From the NCBI RefSeq assembly GCF_003967555.1, contig NZ_BIFS01000001.1, forward strand, positions 5,456,001 to 5,520,000: a stretch of DNA of 64,000 bases, written 5' to 3'. The stretch's first letter is position 1; the number at the start of each line of letters is the position of its first letter. The stretch comes from Dictyobacter kobayashii (lineage in GTDB: Bacteria > Chloroflexota > Ktedonobacteria > Ktedonobacterales > Ktedonobacteraceae). Both the position numbers and the translations under genes were made by a program. The notes beneath the pieces are model-generated. The model searched no databases, was not told the DNA's origin, and saw only the letters and a program-made list of their open reading frames with translations. Below, piece after piece: positions 1-8,495 of the stretch.

Positions 1-1229
1 TCGGCGATACCATCTTTGATACGGTGCTGGTCTTGTGGGTCGGGACCCTACTGCGCAACGAGAGCTATGCTCCCCTGGCTGTGAGTGGGGTGGGACTGGC
101 CGCAGCCCTGCCCGCGCTGCTCCTGAGTCCTTTTGCGGGTGTGCTGGTGGATCGCTGGCCGAAGCAGCGGACGATGCTGGTCATGGATGCTCTGCGTGCC
201 CTGCTCGTTTGTTGTTTGCTACTGGTCACTGGAGCGCTCCCCGTGCCATTGCTGGCTGTGCCGGGGTTGCCGCTGCCCCTCAAGTTGGCGCTCATGTATA
301 TAGTCGTCGCGGCCGCCAGTAGTTGTAGCCAGTTCTTTAACCCATCTAACATGGCCCTGCTCGGCAAAATTGTGCCGGAGCAGCAGCGGACGCGGGCCTC
401 CGCGCTGAGCATGGGGACCGGCATGCTCGGTTGGACGGTAGGGCCGGCCATCGCCAGCGTGCTCTATGCCAGCTTCGGTATTGGCTGGGCCATCGTCTTT
501 AATGCCATCTCGTTCGGCTGGTCCTGGTGCATGATTCGGCAGATCCGCGCTAGTGGGCCGCGACTGAGTGACGAGGTGAAGCGAGTCCAGAGTCACTTCT
601 TCAAAGAGCTTTGGGAAGGCCTCAGCTTCATCCGTGGCAATGCGCTACTATTCAGCCTGCTACTGGCAGATTGTGGCTGGCTCTTTGGCCTGGGCATCGT
701 CAACACGCTCTGCCTCTTCTTAGTCACCGGGAATCTGCATGTTCCGGCCAGCCTCTATGGTCCATTCTGTGCCATACCAGCGGCCGGTGGTATCCTGGGA
801 ACCTGGCTGGTTGGTCGCTATGCCTCCAAAGTCGGTGAAACCAGGATCTACAGCTATGCGGTCCTGGTGTCAGGAGCTAGCGTACTCTTTATTGGCTGGC
901 AGAGCAGCCCATGGCTGGCCTTGCTCGGCTTCTTCATCGCCAACGTCTCGAACATGCACGGAGCCGTCGTAGCAGGGCCACTGATCTTAAAGGCGACGCC
1001 CGAGAAGCTGGTCGGACGCATCTTCGCTGCCCGTGGGACCGCCATCATGGTCAGCTCCATGCTCGCCACCTTCCTGAGTGGCTACCTGAGTAGCACGTTC
1101 ATGCGACCGCTCCACATCAGCCTGTATGCTGCATCTTTTAACGCCATCAACGTCCTCTATATATGTGCAGGCTTCATCATCTTGCTTAGCGGCTGCTATG
1201 CCTGGTGGCGGCTGGCGCGGAAAGGATAG
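1..1229 (+). CDS. MFS transporter, exporter type (5' end outside window)
   Basis: The frame is open to the window edge, so the true start lies upstream; the reading before the first GTG (about position 24) is already protein-like (GDTIFDTVLVLWVG). About 12 hydrophobic segments and the loop VDRWPKQRTML, with its D-R-W-P-K/R pattern between helices 2 and 3, fit the EntS-like MFS_3 exporters. A central charged loop (DEVKRVQSHFFKELWEG) splits two six-helix halves. Such proteins expel small molecules from the cytoplasm using the proton gradient; the substrate cannot be told. It ends with LARKG and is followed by about 130 bp without a gene. Confidence 0.85.
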   Translation, partial: GDTIFDTVLVLWVGTLLRNESYAPLAVSGVGLAAALPALLLSPFAGVLVDRWPKQRTMLVMDALRALLVCCLLLVTGALPVPLLAVPGLPLPLKLALMYIVVAAASSCSQFFNPSNMALLGKIVPEQQRTRASALSMGTGMLGWTVGPAIASVLYASFGIGWAIVFNAISFGWSWCMIRQIRASGPRLSDEVKRVQSHFFKELWEGLSFIRGNALLFSLLLADCGWLFGLGIVNTLCLFLVTGNLHVPASLYGPFCAIPAAGGILGTWLVGRYASKVGETRIYSYAVLVSGASVLFIGWQSSPWLALLGFFIANVSNMHGAVVAGPLILKATPEKLVGRIFAARGTAIMVSSMLATFLSGYLSSTFMRPLHISLYAASFNAINVLYICAGFIILLSGCYAWWRLARKG

Positions 1230-1362
1230 CTATAGTTAAAGGAAAGGCGTGCCCTGACATCCTCATAGTGCTGGAGAGCGTGTATCATACAGACAGAGCC
1301 GCTATGGGGATGTCCCCTTTGACTATAGATTGATGGATCGCTAGTGAATTGAGATAACGATT

Positions 1363-1779
1363 ATGTTAGAGAAACAAGATCAACCAACCGGGGAACAGGA
1401 CAAGCAGTCGCGCTGGACCAGTGCGCAGGTTACCAATCACCTCGCCAATGAGCGCACCTTCCTGGCCTGGATTCGCACCGGTCTGGCTACCATTACGATT
1501 GGCTTTGTGGTGGCGCGTTTCGGTCTTTTCCTGCGCGAACTCGGCTTCAAAAGCCAGCCTGTGCCACTGGTATCCTTGCACTACTCCATGCTCTTTGGTG
1601 TGGCCCTGACCGTGCTGGGCGTTGGCACTATCATCGCCGCCCTGCGCAACTTCCTGCGGGTGCGGCGCGACATCGACCAGAACGCCTTCCATCCCATGGC
1701 CGGTTCAGCCGTTGTCCTCACCATCTTTGCCAGCGTCATCGGCCTCCTGCTTGCCATCTACCTCTTCCTTACCTCCTGA
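1363..1779 (+). CDS. DUF202 (YidH-like) inner-membrane protein
   Basis: A 138-residue protein with three membrane segments (about residues 40-58, 75-95 and 115-137). The stretch NHLANERTFLAWIRTGLATI is the hallmark of the DUF202/YidH family, where N-E-R-T-F-L-A-W-R-T precedes the first helix. The function of the family is not known. The ATG at 1363 has only a weak ribosome binding site (GAGATAACG). It stands alone between the MFS gene and argB, with a separate AT-rich leader of about 165 bp before argB. Confidence 0.85.
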   Translation: MLEKQDQPTGEQDKQSRWTSAQVTNHLANERTFLAWIRTGLATITIGFVVARFGLFLRELGFKSQPVPLVSLHYSMLFGVALTVLGVGTIIAALRNFLRVRRDIDQNAFHPMAGSAVVLTIFASVIGLLLAIYLFLTS

Positions 1780-1944
1780 GCCGACTTCCTTGAGAAACTT
1801 TTGAGCTTTCGCAAAAAACTTCGTACCATTTTTTGATCTATTCCGAACTATACTCTTGGCAGAGGCGTTGAAATAGACAAATTATTGAAATTATGTGACG
1901 TATAGTGTTTGCAAGCTCTGCGTCATAGAAGGAATGGCGTTGAA

Positions 1945-2816
1945 ATGGTTGCACTTTTTGTGCCCAATGATATGAGTACCCTGGAGAAAAATGAGTCTCT
2001 TTCACTGATGAGTATGGTAAGTGAGCCGCAGCAGTTGGCGGCGACGATGAAGAATAAGTTGTTTGTGGTCAAGTTGGGGGGAGCACGCTGGAGTCGGAGC
2101 GGGTGGTGTTGCAGGATATTGTCTGGTTGCATGCCTGTGGCATTAAGGTGGTGCTGGTTCATGGCGGTGGTCCCTCGATCAACGAGTGGTTGACGAAGTT
2201 CAATATCCCGGTGCATTTTGAACAGGGATTGCGCGTGACCGATGCGCAGACGTTGAATGTGGTGCGCATGGTTCTGTGTGGACAGATCAATCAGGAGCTT
2301 GTTGCGATGACGGAACAACTTGGCGGACGCGCGGTTGGTCTGTCTGGCATGGATGACCATATGATACACGCCCATATTGCGGACGAGCGCCTGGGTTTTG
2401 TGGGGGCTGTCGATACGGTGGATGCCAGCCTGCTCGAACGTATCTGTGACGATGGTTATATACCTATTATTGCGCCTCTCGGACTGGACGAAAATGGCCA
2501 GTGCCTCAATATAAATGCCGATGTTGCTGCTTCCCATATCGCGGGCGCCTTGAGAGCGGACCGTTTGATCTTCTTGAGCAATGTGCGCGGCATCTGCCAG
2601 CCTGATGGCTCGCTGATTCCTGAGCTCAACGAACAGTTGGCCCACGAACTGATCGAGCATGGGGTGATCTCTGGCGGCATGCTCCCCAAGGTCAATGCCT
2701 GCCTGGAGGCTTTGCAGGATGTGCCGTGTGTGCATATCGTCGATGGGCGTATGGCCCATGTGTTGCTGTATGAAATGCTGGAAAGCCAGACCGTTGGAAC
2801 TCAATTTATCCGCTAG
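1945..2816 (+). CDS. argB: Acetylglutamate kinase ArgB, frame broken once
   Basis: Phosphorylates N-acetyl-L-glutamate with ATP, the second step of arginine synthesis. The N-terminal KNKLFVVKLGG lies in one frame and the rest, from LESERVVLQDIVWLHA on, in another; adding one G to the six-G run at 2076-2081 restores KLGGSTLESERVVLQ and a 290-residue protein, normal for the family. Visible motifs are VLVHGGGPSIN (phosphate/substrate loop), NINADVAA and GGMLPKVNACLEA. The ATG at 1945 follows AGAAGGA at 1927-1933; ATGs at 1972 or 2011 are also possible. It lies 30 bp before argJ in an arginine operon. I take the shift as probable sequencing error, not a dead gene. Confidence 0.88.
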
Positions 2817-2846
2817 TGCGAGCATACTGCCCGAGAAGGAAAGAGC

Positions 2847-4013
2847 ATGCGCATCTTAAGTATGCAGCCCAAAGGTTTTCGCTGCTGCGCCAAAAATGTT
2901 GGTATTAAAGATACTACCCTGGATTTTACTGTGATTGCTTCGGACGTGCCCGCTGCTGCGGCCGCGATGTTTACCCAGAACCGTTTCTGTGGCCCCGCCA
3001 TCACGGTTGGGCGTGAGCATGTCAGCAACGGACGCCTGCAGGCATTTGTCATCAATAGCAAGAATGCCAACGTCGCCACCGGCGAAGAGGGTCTGGCCAA
3101 TGTTCGTGAGCTTGTCGGGCTGGTGGCCGAAGAGCTCAATATCGAGTCTGAGGACGTACTGCCCTCCTCGACCGGCGTCATTGGTCGCCAGTTGCCGATG
3201 GAGAAGTTGCGCCAGGGGATCGCTGGCAGCGGGCAACAACTACAGTATGGACACCTGGAGCAGGCCGCCCGGGCCATCATGACCACCGATACCTATCCCA
3301 AAATGCACTGCTGCCGCATCGGTAACGCGACGCTGGTTGGCATCGCCAAGGGCGTAGGCATGATTGAGCCCAACATGGCCACCATGCTGGCATACTTCCT
3401 GACCGATGCCAGTGTCGATCCCGAGCAGCTGCGTGTCTGCCTCAAGGAAGCCGTTGAGCCCAGCTTTAACATGGTGAGCGTCGATAGCGACACCAGTACC
3501 AGCGACACCGTAGCCATCATGGCCAACGGCCTGGCTGGCGAGGTCAACCTGGCCGACTTCCGCCAGGCATTACAGGACATGTGCCTACGCCTCGCCCGTG
3601 AACTGGCCCGCGACGGAGAAGGGGCCTCCAAACTAATCGAGGTCACCGTCGAACACGCCCTCAACGCCCAGCAAGCCAAACGGGTCGCCAAATCCATCGT
3701 CAACTCTCCACTCGTCAAAACTGCCATCTTCGGCTCAGACCCCAACTGGGGCCGTATCGCCATGGCCATCGGGAAATGCTATGAACAAGACACAATTGTA
3801 CCAGAAAAGATTGATATTGCCTTTGGTTGTATTCCTGTCTATCATCGAGGTCTTGCTGTGGATGAAGGGCATCTATCTGCACTAAAAAACTATCTCGACC
3901 ACGACGAAATCGCCATCCACGTCTCCCTCGGACTCGGAGAAGAACAGGCCCGCGTCTGGGGCTGCGACCTCACCTACGACTACGTCAAAATCAACGGCAC
4001 CTACACCTCTTAA
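2847..4013 (+). CDS. argJ: Ornithine acetyltransferase ArgJ
   Basis: Moves the acetyl group from N-acetylornithine to glutamate, recycling acetate in the cyclic arginine pathway; some members also make acetylglutamate from acetyl-CoA. The 388 residues match the usual length. ArgJ cuts itself before a threonine in the A-T-M-L motif, seen here as NMATMLAYF around residue 179; that Thr is the nucleophile. Other typical stretches are FVINSKNANVATG, the oxyanion region PSSTGVIGRQLP and SDPNWGRIAMAIG. The ATG is preceded by GAGAAGGAAAGAGC. The gene ends in ATYDYVKINGTYTS-like sequence (TYDYVKINGTYTS) and runs directly into a strong terminator. argC and argD are not in the window. Confidence 0.95.
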   Translation: MRILSMQPKGFRCCAKNVGIKDTTLDFTVIASDVPAAAAAMFTQNRFCGPAITVGREHVSNGRLQAFVINSKNANVATGEEGLANVRELVGLVAEELNIESEDVLPSSTGVIGRQLPMEKLRQGIAGSGQQLQYGHLEQAARAIMTTDTYPKMHCCRIGNATLVGIAKGVGMIEPNMATMLAYFLTDASVDPEQLRVCLKEAVEPSFNMVSVDSDTSTSDTVAIMANGLAGEVNLADFRQALQDMCLRLARELARDGEGASKLIEVTVEHALNAQQAKRVAKSIVNSPLVKTAIFGSDPNWGRIAMAIGKCYEQDTIVPEKIDIAFGCIPVYHRGLAVDEGHLSALKNYLDHDEIAIHVSLGLGEEQARVWGCDLTYDYVKINGTYTS

Positions 4014-4020
4014 ATAATAA

Positions 4021-4082
4021 AAAAAACACGAAAACCGTAGGCGCGACCATCAGTGTTCGCGCCTACGGTTTTCGTGTTTTTT
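4021..4082. terminator. Strong hairpin terminator after argJ
   Basis: Perfect 26-nt arms (4021-4046 and 4057-4082) with a 10-nt loop. The arms begin and end in A6/T6, so the structure could stop transcription in both directions. It starts 7 nt after the argJ stop. Confidence 0.9.
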
Positions 4083-4294
4083 GCGGCTTTTGCTTGTGGA
4101 GGGGGCTGCTCGTGATGCTGAAAACCCTGATAAATGATTGCTCTTGCTTCCATCGCGGCACTCATGGTATCTTGTTGTTATTGATTTAATAGAGAAAAAA
4201 CTATTTTAAGCGCTGAATATATTTCAGGGTGGCGCGGACGTTTATTTGTGTGCTTGAGAGGTAGGAGACCTTGCTGCACTGCGAGTGGGAAGAG

Positions 4295-5793
4295 ATGCGT
4301 GCCTATAATCAGGGAGGAAGAACCAGTTTGAAGAAGGATTTTCGTCTGGTTGATGATGTAACTGCAGAATCGGAGACAGGCGCTTCCGGTGGCGCTACGG
4401 CTCAACAACGTTTGCGCTGGCAGCTAGCAGGAGGGCCTGGATGGAACAAGGATGTTCTATTGCCGGGGACCCTGGTCTTGATCATTACTACACTGACCGT
4501 TTGTATCTATTATCTCTACCATCCCTACGCTGAGTTGACGGCCGATACTCCAGGATATATGGAATTTGTGCGCCAGTTGCGCACGACGGGCAACCCCATC
4601 AACGTCTTCCGCCTGCCTACCTATCCACTATTTATCTTATTGATCACCCTGCTGGCCGGTCCCAACAATCTGCTGGCCGTTAGCATCGTACAAGGCATCC
4701 TCTATATCCTGGCTACCCTCGAATGTTATCTGCTGGCCTACCTGATTTTTGGGCGCGCCTGGTTGGCCTTCGTGCTTAGCCTGTTGCTAGCAACCAACGT
4801 CATTCTGATTTCTTATAGTAAATTACTGATGACCGAAGGGCTCTCCCTCTGGTTGTTGATGACCAGCCTGCTGCTGGCGCTGAGGTTGCTGCAGAGCGGG
4901 GATGGACGCCTCTTCAAGTGGTTAGCCCTGTGCCTGGGGCTGCTGTTTTTTACGCGGCCAGAGTGGGCCGCTTTCCCCGTGCTGCTCTATGCTTATCTCC
5001 TATGGATGCACTACCGGCGTGGTCAACTGCGCCCCATACTGATGCGAGCCATGCTCTCGCTGGCGCTGCTCTATACGCTGCTGGGGCCTATGTGGCTGGC
5101 AACTACATTATAAATCACTATCTCGGTTTAACATATGTAGAGAATATGAACCTGGTAGGGAAGGTGATGCAGTATCAGATGCAGAATGAGGTCCCGCCGC
5201 AGTATGAGCAGGTGCGCCGTGTGATCGACGACAATGTGAGGTCTGCCCACCTGACACCCTATCAATTGGTGACTCGGCATCCAGAGCTTGGCCGCGACAA
5301 CGCCCGCGTCCTTGGAGATTTCTCACGCGCCATCATCCTGCGCCATCCCCTCGAATTTGGCCTCAAAACCGTCCCCATGCTCTTTGCATCGCTGACCAGC
5401 TACTATCCGGTCAGCACCTTGCCGCCCCCGCCTGGTGGGCCCCAACACGGTTGGACCGAACAGAGCGTGAATGTGCTCCTCTCCTTCGACCGGCTGCTGT
5501 ACAGCAGCAACGCCCTCTTCCCCTATTGCGCGCTCCTCTGGCTCGGTCTGCTATGCTGGCCACGCACCCGCCCTCAATGGAGCGTACAGCTCATGGCCCT
5601 GCTCGTACTGACCGTCAGCTTTGCCCTGCTCCTCACCACCCTGGGAGGCTACTTCCTGAGCGACCTGATGCGCGTCCACGTCGTCTTTGATCCCCTGCTC
5701 CTCCTCATCGTCTGGGGCACCATCCTCGGCATCCCAGCGCCCCTGCTCGCTCGCTCCAAGCCTCGCCGCATGAAAAAGCAACAGGAACCATGA
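4295..5793 (+). CDS. Polytopic membrane protein, GT-C glycosyltransferase-like, frame broken once
   Basis: About ten hydrophobic helices follow a soluble N-terminus of about 65 residues. The first periplasmic loop carries ELTADTPGYMEF, an acidic motif of the kind seen in GT-C (PMT/ArnT-like) enzymes, which transfer sugars from lipid carriers outside the membrane. The first part stops at 5113, but adding one G to the four-G run at 5083-5086 joins it as LLGAYVAGNYIINHYLGLTY and gives 499 residues. The start is uncertain: ATG 4295 has GGGA very near, while TTG 4328 sits 10 nt after GGGAGG. Family assignment is by layout only; acceptor and sugar are unknown. Confidence 0.6.
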
Positions 5794-5809
5794 TCGTGGT
5801 TCCTGTTGC
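5778..5809. terminator. Terminator between convergent genes
   Basis: Perfect 13-nt arms (GCAACAGGAACCA at 5778-5790, complement at 5797-5809), with the stop codon of the membrane protein in the loop, followed by TTTC. It serves the plus-strand gene and perhaps msrB from the other side. Confidence 0.75.
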
Positions 5810-5839
5810 TTTCAAAGGCCTGTATTCTATATGTTTAGA

Positions 5840-6223
5840 TTATTCGTGGAGGGTGGGAGGTATCTCCTTGCCCTCAGGTATAAAGCGAATCGACAAAGAG
5901 TTGACGCAGTGGCGTGTATTCTTGTTGGTCAGGCGCTCGCCAAGGAAGACATGGCCCAGATGGCCCCCGCAGTTGGCGCAGAGAATCTCGGTCCTGCGGC
6001 CATCGGCATCGGTCTCGCGCCGTACCGCATTGGGATAATTCTCATCAAACGCTGGCCAACCACAGCCACTATTAAACTTGCTCTCCGAAGAAAAGAGGGG
6101 AGCATTACAACGGCGGCAGATGAATGTTCCGTCCGCAAAAAACTCATCATACTCATTTCTGAATGGGGCCTCGGTCCCCTTGTGCAGAATTACGCGCTCT
6201 TCCTGAGGTGTTAATTTGTTCAT
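5840..6223 (-). CDS. msrB: Peptide methionine-(R)-S-oxide reductase MsrB
   Basis: Reduces methionine-R-sulfoxide in proteins back to methionine with thioredoxin, a repair enzyme against oxidation. The 127 residues cover a complete MsrB domain: zinc-binding pairs C36/C39 (CRRC) and C82/C85 (CANC), the SGCGWPAF block (Cys54 could resolve the disulfide), GGHLGHVF, and the catalytic Cys106 in RHCVNSLSIRF. The start at 6223 is chosen because AAGGGGATAG precedes it; the frame is open further upstream but that part reads through a repeat. It converges with the membrane protein gene and is followed upstream by the repeat block at 6322-6912. Confidence 0.96.
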   Translation of the reverse strand: MNKLTPQEERVILHKGTEAPFRNEYDEFFADGTFICRRCNAPLFSSESKFNSGCGWPAFDENYPNAVRRETDADGRRTEILCANCGGHLGHVFLGERLTNKNTRHCVNSLSIRFIPEGKEIPPTLHE

Positions 6224-6392
6224 CTCTATCCCCTTAATGGTATATATTGTAGCTCTAAAAGACATCTCTAAGCCATGGTAATCTATATAACAATTCACCG
6301 TCAAGATTGGTTCCCTGAATTCATGTTTCTCTTTGGCGCCTGCGGCGCCGGGTTGGGCGTGTGGAGTGTGTGTGGTGGCGGCTGCGGCCGCC

Positions 6393-6881
6393 CAATGTCG
6401 TTGAGATACAAAGAATTTGAGCTCAAACATGGGATGGGAGCCTGCTCCTCCTTTTCCCTTCCTGTACGAAAAAGCGACAAGAAGGACGATGTCATAGGTT
6501 CGGGCCTCAGCGCCCGATTGCCCCACCGGTAGTGGGGCCCGGTCTCCTCGCCGCTCGGTCTCTTGTCACCGATCCCTCGACCCACGCGGTGCCCAAACGC
6601 ATGATTCGTGTTTGGGCACCGCGTCTCTTGTCACCGATCCTTCGACCCACGCGGTGCCCAAACGCATGATTCGTGTTTGGGCACCGCGTAAAGGAAGGGC
6701 AAATACCACGAGGTGCTTGAGTGCTAGGAGACCGGGCCGCCCTACCGGGGCGGCAATCGGGCGCTGAGGCCCGAACCTATGACATCGTCTTTCTTGTTGC
6801 CTGGATGCTCAATGAAAGGGAGGGAGCTTGTCGTCCGATGGCAATCACCATGTTTGAGCTTTTCTTCTCTCAACGGTATTG
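6393..6881. mobile_element. MITE-like palindromic element A, copy 1 (complete)
   Basis: A non-coding 489-bp element. Its ends are inverted repeats: CAATGTCGTTGAGA at the left and the complement of CAATACCGTTGAGA at the right. Both sides are flanked by the direct repeat TGCGGCCGCC (6383-6392 and 6882-6891), as expected of a target duplication. Inside is a second layer of inverted arms (CATAGGTTCGGGCC with GCCCGAACCTATG, and the GCCCGATTGCC/GGCAATCGGGC stems), with a hairpin GCGGTGCCCAAAC...GTTTGGGCACCGC at the centre. It has no transposase, so it would depend on one supplied from elsewhere. Confidence 0.75.
6558..6687. repeat. 65-bp tandem duplication of the central hairpin
   Basis: Two consecutive 65-bp units, 6558-6622 and 6623-6687, differing by one base (CCCTCG against CCTTCG). 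Each contains the GCGGTGCCCAAAC...GTTTGGGCACCGC hairpin. The other copies of element A in the window have this hairpin once. Confidence 0.85.
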
Positions 6882-7070
6882 TGCGGCCGCCCACCACACT
6901 CCACACAGGAAAGAATGTCGATCTTAACGATCTCTGGACGAACATAAAAAAAGCCCTGCCTGAAATTGAAGGATCTTTTCCGTAGTAGGATAGGCAGAAG
7001 TGCTTGCAGGTGGAGGACATAAAGAGTCCCGCTACCCATCGACGTCGGCGGGCAGCGGGACTCAGCGAGG

Positions 7071-7742
7071 TTACGGAGCGACCGGGGTCGGTTCCGCAAC
7101 GGATTGGGGTTTGCTGCTTGTGGCAAGGCGACGAGCCATCGTGCGATTGGCCGATTGGAGGGCCCGCACAAAGAGCCAGCCGGCGATCACGGCAACTCCC
7201 GCCAGTGAGATCCACATAATAACCAGGGCGACAACTGGATTGCTGCTGCTGGTAAAGATCTGTCCAAAGCCTGCCAGGTACGTCTGGCTGTTTGCCTCGA
7301 TAGCGAAGACCTGGACGCCATAGTAGAGGGTAGCTCCCAGGACCAGGAAGGCGGTCGCCCAGCGATAGGCGGTTACGTCGTCGTCAACGCGGCGCGAGAG
7401 CTTGACGGCCAGGGCCAGCAACAGACAGAGCGCGGCCAGTGGTCCGGTGATGGGTAGCGTGTTATTGACGACCAGGTTAGGGGCAAAGAAGACCCAGCTC
7501 AGCGCGAAGGTTATTAACAGGACCGCATCGCGCATCAGCAGATAGGACATCCACCAGACATCGGCGCCCAGCCGCAATCCACAGCGGCGCAGCGTGCGTA
7601 GCACATAGGGGCGTCCCAGGTGCAACATCAGGGTCATTGTCCACAGCACGGGCAGGAAGGCGACGATGGTGGCCACGAGCCACAGGGATCCGCCCTGCAC
7701 CAGAGCATTCGTAATCGCATTTGTGACATCTTCAGGTTTCAT
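7071..7742 (-). CDS. Multi-pass membrane protein, paralogue of its neighbour
   Basis: A 223-residue protein with about six hydrophobic segments and a short charged, Pro-containing C-terminus. I do not recognise a named family. It is clearly related to the gene just upstream (7756-8406): both have LHLGRPY, LRLGAD followed by W and a short M/L-R-D segment, LP(I/L)TG, and SSNP near the last helices. The start has AAAGGGAGTG before it. It is the last gene of a three-gene cluster led by the Fe-S flavoprotein, which suggests a membrane partner for electron transfer or for its product; this is a guess from position only. Confidence 0.75.
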   Translation of the reverse strand: MKPEDVTNAITNALVQGGSLWLVATIVAFLPVLWTMTLMLHLGRPYVLRTLRRCGLRLGADVWWMSYLLMRDAVLLITFALSWVFFAPNLVVNNTLPITGPLAALCLLLALAVKLSRRVDDDVTAYRWATAFLVLGATLYYGVQVFAIEANSQTYLAGFGQIFTSSSNPVVALVIMWISLAGVAVIAGWLFVRALQSANRTMARRLATSSKPQSVAEPTPVAP

Positions 7743-7755
7743 TGGAACACTCCCT

Positions 7756-8406
7756 TTACTTCTTTGCTAGCGAGTCCTGCGTCTCTGAAACAATTTCCGC
7801 TCGTCCGCCTGTCCTTAATGTATAGATGGCCGCTATCGCACCCATGATGGCCAGCAAGACAATGGTTACGTAGCCCAGACCAACTGCCCAGTTGGGATTG
7901 CTGCTGGTAACCAGGAATTGGCTGATGTTGAGCAAGGGGCCAGTGCTAACGGCGTTGGCCTGTACACCGATCACATAAGGGACAAAGTAGAAGATCGCAC
8001 CCAGGCCGAGCAGGTAGGTGGTCAGCCGGAAATCGCGAATGTAGTGGTCCGGATCTCCCATGAGTTTGATCAGTAGGGCCGCGAAGAGACAGGCCGCCGC
8101 CAGTCCGCCCGTGAGGGGTAGCTGATCGGTTGTGACAACATCCGGGAAGAGAAACATAAAGCTCATAATGACGCCGGAGATAATCAATATGTCACGTAAG
8201 GCAATATAGATGAGCCAGAGCAGATCTGCTCCCAGGCGCAGGGTGAAGCGGTCAATCATATCCAGGATATAGGGCCGCCCCAGGTGTAGACCGAGGATGG
8301 CGAGCCAGATAATTGGCAAGGTAGCGGCCAGAGTTCCTTCAAGGAACTGCTCACCACCCGCGTTAACGCCGTTGACAATGGCGGTAGTTAATTGATCGGG
8401 AGTCAT
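7756..8406 (-). CDS. Multi-pass membrane protein, paralogue of its neighbour
   Basis: A 216-residue protein with about six hydrophobic segments: the N-terminus lies before the first helix (about 25-45), then LGLHLGRPYILDMIDRF, FTLRLGADLLW, LPLTGGLAAACLF and a terminal helix near 180-205. The ATG follows a very good AAGGAGG site. It lies between the oxidoreductase gene (89 bp upstream) and its paralogue (13 bp downstream), so the three are probably co-transcribed. The tandem pair looks like an old duplication that may now form a two-subunit membrane unit. No known family was recognised. Confidence 0.75.
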   Translation of the reverse strand: MTPDQLTTAIVNGVNAGGEQFLEGTLAATLPIIWLAILGLHLGRPYILDMIDRFTLRLGADLLWLIYIALRDILIISGVIMSFMFLFPDVVTTDQLPLTGGLAAACLFAALLIKLMGDPDHYIRDFRLTTYLLGLGAIFYFVPYVIGVQANAVSTGPLLNISQFLVTSSNPNWAVGLGYVTIVLLAIMGAIAAIYTLRTGGRAEIVSETQDSLAKK

Positions 8407-8495
8407 CGAAACTTTTCCTCCTTGAAAAAAGGCATCGACACAAGATATCCCTTTTCAGCTAGCTGTTTGAGCAAGCGCCCAAACAGCTCGAATAA

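Larger units (their letters stand above)
6322..6912. repeat. Palindromic repeat family C, copy 1, split by a MITE-like element
   Basis: The left part (6322-6392) has the GGCGCCTGCGGCGCC hairpin, then GTGTGGAGTGTGTG and GCGGCTGCGGCCGCC. The matching right arm, CGGCCGCCCACCACACTCC, lies about 490 bp away at 6884-6912. Removing 6393-6881 plus one duplicated 10-mer rejoins the arms into one hairpin, like the intact copies at 33366 and 36902. Confidence 0.75.

Noticed and set aside
2076..2081. Programmed frameshifting in argB at a G6 run
   Set aside because: The same kind of shift occurs in many unrelated genes of the window, so a common technical cause is more likely than a control signal.
1923..2825. 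A 300-residue open frame on the minus strand over argB
   Set aside because: It mirrors the argB codons and has no family sequence; the plus strand has clear ArgB motifs.
6558..6687. Two near-identical 65-bp tandem units resembling a short CRISPR array
   Set aside because: Units touch each other with no spacer, are part of the palindromic element, and no cas genes are present.
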